A stretch of 64,000 nt of DNA. It comes from Lindgomyces ingoldianus (taxonomy: Eukaryota; Ascomycota; Dothideomycetes; Pleosporales; Lindgomycetaceae). The stretch is from assembly GCF_010093535.1 (NCBI RefSeq), contig NW_022985187.1, forward strand, positions 416,051 to 480,050, in the 5' to 3' direction. Within the stretch, counting starts at the first letter, position 1. Each line of letters begins with the position of its first letter. The notes below the pieces were generated by a model that was given only the letters and a program-made list of their open reading frames with translations, was not told where the DNA came from and searched no databases. A program made the position numbers and the translations under genes. Below are positions 11,901-22,838 of this stretch, piece after piece.

Positions 11901-14820
11901 GTCCTCCTTGACGGCTCGCGGGCGTGACTGGTCTCTCGGTTCAGACTGAAATACGACGGTTGGCCGAGGTCTCCAGTGAGAGCTGGTGTCATGCTCGGTG
12001 TCTGCGAAGGAGATGGGTTCAAATCAAATGATGCAGAGCGAGATGACCCAACTGAGGTGGCGCGATGGAAGGGTCCTGTCTTCAAGAGATCAGGGGCTTG
12101 CTCATCCGATTTGCTGTTCAGGGCCCGCTTTTGGCGTCCGATCAAACCCATACGGGATAGACCGAAGTCGGTCAGCTTCAAATGACCTTTCTGATCTATG
12201 AGAAGATTATCTGGCTTCAGGTCTCGATGGACAATTCCTCGACTGTGAAGGTGTTCTACGCCAAGAACAACTTCAGCTAAGTATTTCTTCGCCCAGTCCT
12301 CGGGCAAAGCACCAAGAACCTTAATCAGTGAGGCACAATCGCCACCATTGAGATACTCCATCACCAGATACAGGAAGTCTTTGCTTGAGAATGTCCAATA
12401 CAGTTTGGCAACAAAGTCGCTCTCGCCCTGCCACATCATGATTGCTCGCTCAGCTTTGACGTTGGTGACTTGATTCTTCGCAACCATGTCTGCTTTCTTC
12501 AAGACTTTGATTGCGAAATACTCCCCTGTCGATTTCTTTTTTGCCAAATACACGCTACCAAAGGCTCCTTTGCTAATGGGCTTGATGATCTCGAAATCTT
12601 TGATGGATGGGGGGACTGCACGAGGCTGGGGTGCACTGACAGGCATCAGCCTTGGAGAGATTGGCTTGGGGCCGTCAGAACCGGCCGTGGACGACTGTCT
12701 ACGATGGTGATGAATCTGAGCCAGAGCTGGGGAGGAGAACTCGCTCGTGGCTAGAACAGGCGACGTGATTGGAGACTGTAGGCCTTCGACCCCACTGGGG
12801 ATGCGTGGCTTGTTCGTCCTCAGAGGCGAAGAAGGAGGGACCATCGACCGTGCCGGCGAATGCTGCCGGCTCGACATGACGCTTGGGAGGATGAGACTTT
12901 TTCGCTTACGCTCACGAGAACTGGCTACTCGGCTCAAGCTGAGCTCTGATGAAGGTGAGTCTGCCCGCCTCGGCCCGGACATGACAGACGACCGTACGCT
13001 GGTGTCGCTGTCTGCTCCAGCATCGCTCTCGAAATGCATCGAATGGCGCTTGTTTTGCGTGGCGATACTAATAGCTCCAGCGTGCGAGCGTGGCGTCTGA
13101 CACCCACCTCGAGGGCTGCTTGATCTTGTTGATCCTGCTACAGAAGACTCCCTCCGGCTGACACGCGCCGGAAGGGAGGTATCGGAAGCATTGCGAAGAG
13201 CCTGTGCCATGGCCGATGGGGGGTCAAAAGACCCAGGGAATATACCCTCTTCTACAGGAGGTGTCTCGTCGGCTTCGGACTGACGGTCTTCCTCTTCTTG
13301 CTGGTCGTCGTCATCAGATGAGCTGTCCTCTCCTGCGGCGATTCTAGCGGCCTTGACCATGGCAGCTTCTATGCATTCTTGCACCAGAACGTCGAATTCA
13401 ACACGGATTCGCTCGGAATATTCAAGAATTCGTCTATGACGAAAGACGGCATCGACTTTAGCGCGTGCAAGTTTGTTTGTGTCGTCACAAAGCAGTTTGA
13501 ACCCCTCTCCATGATCAACAGAGCCAGAGCTTGGAGACTGCCACTGCAAGACCTGGGATATGCGGTTCTCGGATTGCGGCGACTGAGTCCGAATTTCAGA
13601 TGCTGACTGGGTCCTCGTATTGTCTTTAATGGCAGGTGTGTTGATCTCCAGCGCAGTGTCACACAGATCAAGCACAAGCTCAACGATGCGAGCCAACGGT
13701 CTCCTCACAGCAAACGACCGTGCACGGTGATGCCCAAAGCCTGTGGACCTTTCGCGAGACCTCGAAGGAGGGGAGGCAGGAGAATTTCGACCTGATGGTG
13801 TTCCAGACGAGGGTGTTGAGGTTGGCTGAATCAGGATTCCCTTGTATTCTGGAGGAGGCAGTACCGGGGGAGCGATATCCCCGGAAGTGGCCATCGGCTG
13901 TCGAGACTGTGCCTCCAGAGCATCTAGAACCTTAACAATAGCGTTGCGGTGTTCACCAAGACTCTCTTGTGCTAATTGGACGTCCATCTCCGCACGATGT
14001 TCCTGCAGACAGAGTTCGGTGTGCTTCTCAAACCACCATGGGGTGATCTGCCGCTCACAAATCCGACACAAGACGGGGAGCGGGGGCGGATGATTTCCAG
14101 GATCTTTAGCACCTTGCTCGGCGAGGCCAGTCAAATAATGGGCTAACATTTCTGCACCAACTCCAAGAGACTCCACGAGGACTTCTGGGAGATCAATGGT
14201 GACTTCACGGATCACTGAAGGTCGAATCATCCACATAGTCTAGCAAAAGTTAGTAGGATTGATAGAATATGGACACAGATATTACACACGTGACTCTCCC
14301 CGCCAGTGGTTCGGTCGTACACCATAATGCCCTGGGCTTCGAGGTTGAGGATCTGCTCTTGCTCGTCTTGGGGTGACTCGGGCGACAGTTCCGACTCTTC
14401 TGATTCTGAACGTCTTGAGCGCTTCCGTCGGAGGACAGACAGCGGGCCCATACGCACAGAGAAACGGGTGATTTGGCTCCTGGAATCATCTTCCTTTATT
14501 GACTCAACCGTCTCGGCGAACTGGGAGCTGTTGTCGAGAAGAAGGTCGGCAACGGGGATGCCAACGACTTCCTCGGGAGTCGTGCCGATAACGTCCTTCC
14601 ACGAGTCGCTCACGTATCGGATCTTGCCGTCTAGATCGAGGTCCATGATGACGTTTAAGCTGTGCTCAGCAGCCTCTTTGAGGTCCTCGCGCTCTTCGCG
14701 AATATCCTGGCTGGCTGTGCGCTCCATCTGAACACGGTGCGGTGCTGTCCCCGCCGCCTCTTCCCTCAATGCCGTCACAGCTGGCGGGGCCAGTGTCTGC
14801 GGCTTCCCTTCCTCAGCCAT
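8972..14820 (-). CDS. RIM15: RIM15-like PAS / zinc-finger / Greatwall-type AGC kinase with receiver domain
   Basis: A large nutrient-signalling Ser/Thr kinase that in yeast acts downstream of TORC1/PKA to promote quiescence and stress survival. Two exons, 14290-14820 and 8972-14239, are joined in phase 0 by a 50-nt intron with a TACTAAC branch site, giving 1932 residues. Domains in order: a PAS-like domain (about residues 50-120, SLNVIMDLDLDGKIRYVSDS); a zinc finger near 235-255 (CRICERQ...HTELC); the kinase from about 720 to 1155 with SKGAFGSVYLAKK, catalytic VHRDLKPDN, TDFGLSR and YLAPE; and a receiver domain at about 1518-1640 (LDVLVCEDHPVSRLVMEKLL). A long insert between DFG and APE is typical of Greatwall/Rim15 kinases. 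The receiver phospho-acceptor position is Glu (IIMMEFKLP), so it probably cannot be phosphorylated. Long linkers are Ser/Pro-rich and probably disordered. Confidence 0.95.
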
Positions 14821-17049
14821 TGCAAGTTTGTTGCTCGATACAAGATTCCGAATGTCGAATGGGGGTCCGTCCCGGCGACGTGGGAGGAGTCCACCAAAGG
14901 ACCGGCAGCGGATGGGTTATATGAGGGCCGCCCCGTGGACCATGGTGAGGACGTGGAGTGAAGGGAGGCGTGTGCGGGCGGCGTGCGGGTGCGAGGGTGT
15001 TGCGAGGTGTCGAGTATTGGTGGTGCTGACGGCGAGAGGCGGTGGTGGTCGAGGGGTGGGACGGACGAATTGTCCACGCCAGACGGCACTAGAGAAGCAG
15101 CATTGCGCGAAGGACGAAGCGATTGAATAGGTAATGAGCGTGTAGGGGCGTCGCAGGGGCTGGTGAGTGCGAGCGGTGCTGTCTCCTGCCAGAAATTTTG
15201 GTGTTGGCGGTGATGGGATCTGAGGCAATCGATGAGGAGGGGCACTTGGGTCGCTTGTCAGAGCGGCGCCAAACAAAAGACGACTGGCCGCAGGCGCAGA
15301 CTGCCGCTGTGTGGATGGACGTCTTTGGGGGGGGCTTGCTGCGTGACCTCCAGCCGGCGGCGCTGCAAGGACGGGGACGCTTTTTGCACCTAAGCACGCT
15401 ATCCAGCTGGCAAAAGTCCCCACGCGTCTGAAGGGAGTCACACAGACAACACCAAGAGGAAAAGCGCGCGCCGCTGATGCTGCTGGGTCGGCCCTGGTCG
15501 CTCGACCCTAGCGAGCCGTTGGGTGCCCCGAGCGTTCCCTAGCCATGGCGAACATTCACTCTCCCCTTCTTTGTCCGTTCCATCGGCCTCGCCCTTGTCA
15601 TCGCACAGCACTGGAGAGCTTGTAAATGAAGAAGGCTCCCCAGGGCTCTCACGCCTCTGCCGCCTTGACATCTGACTGCCTCCCGCAGCGCACCGGCAGC
15701 GCAAGCGTATTTTTCCGATAATCCCCCACCCAGCAGCCCTCAGCACACGCATGACTTCCCACTCAGCCTGCAGAGCTGTCCTGACTTGGCCGGGTTGGAG
15801 CGTTGGAGCTGGGGAGCCCGGCACCATTTTGCTCGATGCTTCGCCGTGTCTCTGTCAGCGTCGAGTAACACGAAGACGAACCAGAGGCTTGGATCTCGAG
15901 ACATGTCTGCGCTCTGTTGACTGCTGTCATCGTTGCGGGCATGAGACCTCAGCACGCACGAACGACGAACGGGTACAACCGCCTCGAACCGGTTTCCGTC
16001 GCCTCCACGCTGCGCTTCCCAAGAATTTGAATATTCTTCGAATCTCGAGATCGCAGTCGTCTCGCGACTTCCGCGTTTGAGGAGTCGGTGAGGGTCAATC
16101 TGAAGTCGCTGTCGTCCGACGGATATCGCCATGATCGAACGATTCTGCTGAAATGTGACTGCAAAACCAAGGCACCGCTCAACGTTGCACAGCATGATTT
16201 CTCCTCGATTTGCTTTCTTGGGGAGGGCTTCACGAAAATAATGTGCTCTTCGCCAGGACCTGCAGATTCAGAGAAACGGCCGTCTGGCGCACAACCTTTT
16301 GCAGACATGCAGATCGCCCTCGCCCGTACCCAATCACGCCGCCGCACTGCATGCTTGATGCTGGCAGCTGCTGGCCGATGCGCAGGCTAGCATGCACTTT
16401 GATGCTGCTTTCCCCTCCACCACATCTCCAAGAGATCCAGACCCGCTGACGATGCACCAAGACGGCCTCTGCTGCATGCTCATCCAAAGACGACGCTGTG
16501 GGGCACCTGCTATTTCCACGCCCCGAGCCTTTCCTATTCGCATGTCCAATGTCCAAGACCTGGGGAACTGGCTCGCGGAACTGGGAGGGGAGAGAAGCCA
16601 CTGGAATGCCGCGGAAGCCCTCCATTTCCACGAGGGGTATTCCTCCAACGCTCATCGCCATTCCGAATACGCACCCCTCGTCAGACGACCAAATGCCATG
16701 TCTGTGGAGAGTCGCCACCGCAGCACAGGAGTAGGTTACGGCACATGGATTCTCCGTAAGAGTTATCGTTGAGAAAAAAGTGCCATGAAACTATGATACA
16801 ACGATGGCCGACCGAGTCCTGCAGCAGTTCAGCTACACCAATGCATCTTGTCAGAATTTCGGGCGTACTTGCCGGCTTTCGTGAGGCCTCGAGAGAGCGA
16901 CTGAAACGTGCAGCTGCCGTACATTTCCAGACCTACTACTCGGACCTCTCCAGCGAAATAGCGCCGGTGGTGTACTAAATAAACACTAACCGAAATACAG
17001 AGCTTCTGGCTTGTGAACTGCAACCTTGCTGGTCTTGGGCACCACCCAG

Positions 17050-17800
17050 GGGGTCTCTTTACTAGCGTTAACTTACTTCCTCCATCTTCCTTTCGTATAC
17101 CACCTCAAGCCCTTCCCCGTCAACGAACCCCGGCAGTGTCTTCCTCTGAACCTTCTGACCCTTCTTCGGAACGCGAGCCTTCTTGCCAGCTAGACCCTGC
17201 GGTTTTCCAATGCTGCCATTGCTCTTACACTTCTTTGTTTCTGCCGATCCGGTTCGCCCCGCGTCCGCGCTTCTTCGTGTTAGGTTACTTGCATCTCCAT
17301 TCCGAGCGGACTGATCAGATTCGGAATCTCGAGCCTCCCCCGCTTTGGCATCCTAAGACGACTTCTACTCCTTCTCCTTGAAGCTCTTTTACTTCTTATT
17401 CCCGAGTTCCATGTGCACTGTATCTTCCCAGTGATTTGTACAGTCCTTTGGCTGTTCCTTCCTACCCCCATCTTTCTGCTCACCTTATTCGTCTTTGCTA
17501 GCGTTCTCCCTTGCCTGCTTCGCTTTGATATATTTCCAACATGCTCTTTCCCTTCCTGATTCTCCTCCCACGTCTTCTTGTTCGTTTCCTCCCTCTCACA
17601 CATTTACTCCCATGTCCTCTCCGGCAGTTACCGTTTCTCCGTCCCGTCCTCTTTCTACGCATCATCACTGCTTTCCCTTTGTTTGGAGATTTTCCTCGGT
17701 ACAGTTATCGATGTGTGTCTAGGAGTAGTTTTTGTCCTTTGGCCTGTGGTGTAACCTCCTCCGCCCCTCTTGTACTACGGCGCCATCATTTGTGCGTGTC
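17050..17800 (+). promoter_or_regulatory. Long pyrimidine-rich tract, possible leader of an unannotated transcript
   Basis: About 750 nt in which the + strand is dominated by C and T, with repeated TTCCTCC/CTTCTTC-type runs and few long purine stretches. Fungal transcription start regions and leaders are often pyrimidine-rich on the coding strand. The next ATG downstream opens only a 21-codon frame (17898-17963, starting MDLFDLISKLVSDVFIF). No protein gene follows until 20,081. The functional reading is inference. Confidence 0.25.
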
Positions 17801-19249
17801 TCATTGTGCTAGGTCTGAATGATATATGGTCATTAAATCTAGTGTCAGGTACCTTCATCGCAGATAATTGCCCTAGCACACCTCCTCTAACTCTATCATG
17901 GATCTCTTCGACCTCATCTCAAAGCTCGTGAGCGACGTATTTATCTTTTTACGGCACGACTAGCGCTCTCAACCTGGAAAAGGTAACGTAGATGAGAAGA
18001 GTGTAATTGTGATTTCCGTGTTCTCCATTCAATTAAAAGAAAATCTTACATCTGGCAAAACCCTAAACCCTCCACATACTGCTTCAAGCACAAACATAAA
18101 TACACCAAATGCATGTTTGCCAAAACAAAAGTAGCATTACTAGCGCGCCACCCCAACAACCGCATTACACTCCACTATACAAAATGCTATTACCGAAGCA
18201 TTAAAACACGCAATCCACTAAACATCGCGTTAATGATGACAATTCTGTCATGTTGGAAACGAACCTAGTGACATTTACGAAATCTTCTATCATCGAAGTC
18301 GAAAGCTCAGGTCCAGGGTTCAGCTCAGATCGCTAGTGAACAGACCTCGAAAATAAGGCGCTAAACTTAATCAAGGACGGTTTTCGGTTCAGCTAATCAG
18401 GTCACTGCCCTTGTCTTGTTTCTCTGATCGGCCCGGCCCCACAACAAGCTGCGTGCCCCTGTCAACCAAAACGTATGTTTTGCTGTTGTGAAACCTTTGG
18501 CTGAAAGACGGCGGCTGTTAGACAATCTTCGCCGCACTTTATGTGAAATTGGGGTTATAGGGTGTGGCTTACTTGTCTTAGTTTTGTGGTGCTGCTTGCG
18601 AGCCCATTCCTTGCGCGTGTGTTATGTTTTCTCATAGCGCAATTTCGAGTTGAGGGGATGCTGGGACGGGTTTGCTCCGCTGGGCCGGGGATAGGGATGC
18701 TGATTTGAGCTTGGAGGAGGCGGGAGGACATATAGGGGTATTGGTGGGAGGGAGGGTTTGAGCGGTTACGTTGAATGCGAGAAGTCAGGCAAGATGTTCA
18801 TGTGCATTTGAATGCGATCGGTTTTCAAGGGAATTGGGCTCCTGGAGACTCTTAGCAGGAGCCTGAATTGATTCTACCATGAATCCTATGTGAGTTCGGA
18901 ATAAGGGGCTCGAATCTAACTTGATGTTTCTCCAAAATTTTCTTTCTCCCAATTCTCCACTCTACACTAATCGAAGATTTTCCACGTTCAACGTTCACTA
19001 CTCAAAATAGTCAATCCCTTTGCATCTCTTCCTACTCAAAAGACTACAAACAAACGCGTGAGTATCTTGTAGCTTAATGAAAGGCGTAGATGACAGAGTA
19101 GAAACCCTATTGATAAGAAGAAGTTCTAAATTCTCAAAAGTAAGGCTAGCATAGATTCCTCCTTCAGTATTTCCAAGAGTTTTAGCGTCCGTTGTGCCTT
19201 CTTTCTTTCTTCCTTCATACTTCCCCTCCATTCTGATAAGGCTAGCTCC

Positions 19250-19369
19250 GAATCAGACCGAGCAGTTAAGCCGCAGAGCCTAAGTGAAAGCTTGTTTTAT
19301 CTCTCGAAGATTGGGTGAGGATATTTCTGCGTGGAAACCCGCATGGGTTTAAATCCCACTCCTACCACC
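19250..19369 (+). pseudogene. Degenerate tRNA-Leu-like sequence
   Basis: The 3' part (GGGTTTAAATCCCACTCCTA then CCACCA) looks like the T-arm and acceptor of a fungal tRNA-Leu, but with C-to-T and G-to-A changes relative to a canonical GTGGGTTCAAATCCCAC arm. About 90 nt upstream, ACCGAGCAGTTAAGCCGC resembles a Leu/Ser D-arm (A box), and a GCAGA/TCTGC pair could be an anticodon stem enclosing an intron. The 5' acceptor strand does not pair with the 3' strand, so this is at best a relic. It could be coincidence. Confidence 0.28.
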
Positions 19370-19573
19370 ATGTATCATTCTTACTTCTTAAGATGGGTTT
19401 AGTGCTGAGTGTGCTGAGTTTTTATGATTTTTGCCTGGATAAGGTTCCGACCTTAGAAGGTTGAGACACGCGAGATCACGTGATGGACTTGAGACCTTGT
19501 AGGTTTAATCAATGGTTTTTGTGAAGGAGTGAGAAGCTGGAGATATCTCGCTTTAAGTAAATCATAAAGAGCC

Positions 19574-19622
19574 CCTACTCTCTTCCTCCCTCTCTCCCCC
19601 CCCTCTCTCTCTCTCACTCTTT
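19574..19622. repeat. CT-rich microsatellite
   Basis: A run of about 50 nt made almost only of C and T on the + strand, including an uninterrupted CT dinucleotide tract and a poly-C stretch. It is a simple low-complexity repeat with no evident coding role. Confidence 0.7.
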
Positions 19623-20080
19623 CTGCCTTTTAACTCTAGAATTCTTGTGTGGCCAATGTGCTCTAACTTGGCTTCATTGTTAAGGAACTCGCGTAACGCC
19701 GTTCTAAATTACCCCACTACTTCCCCGAACCCTCCCCGCTGAACGGTCAAGGGACCTCTCTGCCATTTGCGCCCCACGCTCATGTGAACACTGTCCCGCG
19801 GAGGCGCAAACCCTGGTGAGCTAACCCCTCTTCTCGAAAAGTAGAACACGACAACGCCCAAGAAAAATCACGCCCTCAATTCATATTAGAGCTTCTAGAC
19901 CCAGTGTCACCACGCGTAGTAGGTGGGGCTAGACAGGGTACAAAATCCCATGGTTTTTCACCATTTGTTGGAGTTGGAGAAGGCCAATAAACCGGAAATA
20001 GAAGAGCTAAGCTGGGCTTTTATTTTAGAGATAAATTCCCCATACGTTTCAAGTTGAGATGACATTGACGACATTTCACC

Positions 20081-21036
20081 ATGTCGACTTCAATTGACCT
20101 GATCAATCAAGCTCCTGAAGTATGCATGCCCATTTTGTCCCTTAAAACGATCATAAAGTTCACAACATTCGCAGGGAACAAAACTATGGGTGCTACACCC
20201 TCAAATCCCATCTTCACCCCCAGTTAACATCTTTCCAGGCCCTCCATCTCGGCAACCTCGAGTGCGACGAAGGATGGTTCAAACGCGCGGCAGGTGCCTC
20301 CAAACTTTCCGACCCTAATCCGCCACACCAACGCCGCAAACTCATCATGCTTTCCTTCCTCATTGAGCATCCCACATTCGGGCTCATCCTTTATGAAACG
20401 GGCGCCGGGCCTGACTACCCTGAAGTCGTTGGCCCGCAAGTCAACGACGTATTCTCGCGCGTGGAATACGATTCCTCCATGGACCTGGACGCGCAGATCA
20501 AACTGACCGGCCATGACATTAAGGATGTCAGGATGGTGATTATCGGACACCTACATCTCGACCACGCAGGTGGATTAGATCCATTCCGGAACTCAGGTGT
20601 GCCTGTGTACGTGCACGAACTCGAGTTAAAGTACGCGTTCTACGCCGTCGCCACAAAATCCGATCTTGGCGTCTATCTCCCACACTACCTCACCTTTGAT
20701 ATAAATTGGGTACCATTTCATGGCTCCTATTTTGAAGTCGCACCGGGATTAAATTTACATCATTCACCCGGCCATACCCCCGGATTGGCGGTTCTGCAGG
20801 TCAATATGCCAAAGAGTGGGACATGGATTTTTACAAGTGATCAGTACCATGTGAAGGAGAATTATGAGGATGATGTTCCACAGGGGTGGTTAGCGAGGGA
20901 TCATGATGCCTGGGTGAGGAGTCATCAGATGATTAAGTCGTTGGCGAGAAGGACGTCGGCGAAGGTAGTGCTAGGGCATTGTTGGGATACCGTAAGGGCG
21001 ATGGGGTTGAAGTTCGCTCCAGAAGGGTATGAGTAG
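20081..21036 (+). CDS. Metallo-beta-lactamase-fold hydrolase (lactonase-like)
   Basis: A probable di-zinc hydrolase resembling N-acyl homoserine lactonases and related fungal proteins; the substrate is unknown. My model has three exons: 20081-20119, 20175-20189 and 20239-21036, giving 283 residues. The middle exon is only 15 nt (GTKLW), and joining it restores the conserved stretch GTKLWALHLGNLECDEGWFK. The zinc-binding signature is HLHLDHAGG (about residue 105), followed by HSPGHTPG, the bridging Asp in FTSDQYH and the last His in LGHCWD. All expected metal ligands are present. There is no signal peptide, so a cytosolic location is likely. The region 5' is long and gene-free; 3' lies a decayed gene. 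Confidence 0.9.
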
Positions 21037-21567
21037 GCATCTCTTGGCAGGGGGGTGGAATTTTGGCAAAGGGTTGGGGTGGTAGGGACTGTTCTGGAAA
21101 GATAGCAGGAAGACTAATGAGATACTATGCCTAATAAACATATTAAATTCTTATATAAGTATTTCTTTAGATAGTAGGAAAAGAGATCAGGAGATATATT
21201 TTCAAGTATTGTCTTACAAGATATTACCATATATCTCGTTAGCTAAATGCTAAACTCAAGCAAGGTGAAAGGATAGTAGTCTCTGTTCTAATAACACTGC
21301 TCGAAGGATTATAATGCATGGTGTTATAGTCTTTTTTTAAGTTCTTATCGATCCTATTCTTGTATTTCTAGGAAGGTGATCTCCGCAACTGTTAAGAACT
21401 ACTTACCCTCCACAGCAGCAGGCCCGGAGATCCCTTTGGACGTCCAGCTGAATTGAGATGCCATCTCTTGAAGGACCCGCACCTAGCCCTTTGTGACGAC
21501 AGCGTACCAGCCACCCAGCCCCAGTGGGGGTAGTGGTCGCTTGTTGTTGAGATGCACTTTCATCCAC
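21037..21567. other. AT-rich 3' region of the lactonase-like gene
   Basis: About 500 nt without a supported gene. The first half is markedly AT-rich (long TATA/ATAT stretches from about 21,120 to 21,350). The second half is more balanced and may continue the decayed gene that follows on the minus strand. Confidence 0.45.
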
Positions 21568-22838
21568 TCAATCATAGGCACCGTCCCTCTCCCGGCGGAC
21601 GATCTCGAGAGCGTGGGCATCGAAAAGTATCTTGTCGTGGTCGACACGCCGGTAAGCGACACTATCGACCCCTTTCATGAGCTGCTTCTCTTCTTCCGTA
21701 TAAATACTATAGCTCTTGTATTTATGCGTAATGAGAACATTGAACATGCCGGTGGCGGCCAGCCCATGAGTCCACAGATATTGCACTATTTCGATCTTCT
21801 TCAGAATCATGGCCTCGCAATCGCCACCAACTTGTTATCCATGGAACAAGCTTGGACGTAGTCGATACAGGGAGTAATTCCGCGCTCATATTCGGCCTCG
21901 TCTCGGAGGAGAACATTCACCATAATAGGGACGATGTTGCCGATTTCTTCTTTACCCATGAGCTTGAGTGCAGCACAGATGCGAATCTTGGTGTCTTTCA
22001 TGAGCTCCAAGATATTGTGAGCCTGAAGGAAGGTTGACCAATGCTCGTAGGTCTTCGGGTCGGTGGCGGTGGGAAGCACAATTTGCACGGCTGGGCCTGA
22101 GTACTGGAACTCCCAGACGTGTTAGCATTTTCTAAAGCGTTGTAGAGTGGGGCATAGTAAAAGACCCCATAAAATGCTGAGTGACCCTTAAGAGTGTTCT
22201 ACAACAATACCTACACGAAGTCTTTCTTGACCGTCGGGTTATCTAGTTTGGTGGATAGGAAAGTTTGTTTGTAGCGCATGCTAGTTTTGTCCATGAACAG
22301 CCTCTGAATGTCGGTGGCTGACTCCACAAGAGTGACCTTCTTAGGGGTAGCCTCTAGCTCGGGCTAGTCAAAGAGCCTTTAATGTTAGCAGGCTTCTCGT
22401 GAAAGCAGCAGAATGAGGTGACTGATATTGGGCATCCCTACAGGGAAACTTACGGAGTATCGAGGCCACTAGGGCTGGGCAGAGCTAGGATCCAGTCCGG
22501 TAGAGAAGAGTCTTGAACAAGGGTAATTGATGAGGATGCTGCTCCAAAAGCAGTTGAATGCGTACACCACTGTAAAGAGGGTAGATACACGAGAGAGTCG
22601 CTTGGATGAAGGCGATTTGACGAAGAGGTGACGGGGTTGAGAGGATGTGGGGGTAGAGTAGGCGGAGTGTTTGTGGTAAGCAAAAGAGAAGAGGGAAAGT
22701 AGTGCGTTTATGCACGAAAATTCTCGCGATGCCTAGGAGGCCGAAATATGAGGCTGTTGGAGCGAAGAAGACCTGGATGCGGTGAAAACGGTCGCCCGCC
22801 CAACCATTGTGATGCTCGAAAACTATACTCACAGACAT
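21568..22838 (-). pseudogene. Decayed multi-exon gene of unknown family
   Basis: Gene-like exons are recognisable on the minus strand but do not form an intact frame. Exon 22217-22363 (reads PELEATPKKVTLVESATDIQ) is bordered by good splice signals, including a GCTAAC branch site on its 5' side, and joins in phase 0 through a 113-nt intron to an exon starting at 22103 (YSGPAVQIVLPTATD). That exon runs on until near 21,818 (IDYVQACSMDNK), where the coding pattern jumps to another frame (GGDCEAMILKKIEIVQYLW), as if one base were lost. The frame then closes with TGA at 21568-21570. Upstream, the exon ending at a GTAAGT near 22,453 meets an in-frame TAG. I do not recognise the family. An alternative is an intact gene whose splice pattern I have misread. 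Confidence 0.45.

Larger units (their letters stand above)
14821..20080. other. 5.3 kb region without a convincing protein-coding gene
   Basis: This stretch separates the divergent RIM15-like gene and the metallo-hydrolase. Open frames at 14.8-16.8 kb exist in up to four frames at once on both strands, which suggests GC-biased non-coding sequence; part is probably the 5' leader and promoter of the kinase. From about 17,050 to 17,800 the + strand is strongly pyrimidine-rich, like a fungal leader, and is followed by a 21-codon ATG frame at 17898-17963. From 18 kb onward the sequence is more AT-rich and includes a CT microsatellite and a tRNA-like relic. A spliced or non-coding transcript cannot be excluded. 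Confidence 0.4.

Noticed and set aside
14828..16772. Many overlapping frames upstream of the RIM15-like gene
   Set aside because: Frames are open on both strands at once in GC-rich sequence, have no domains and no consistent splice signals.
18055..18075. Telomere-like AACCCTAAACCCT
   Set aside because: Only about two imperfect units inside unique sequence; far too short for an interstitial telomere array.
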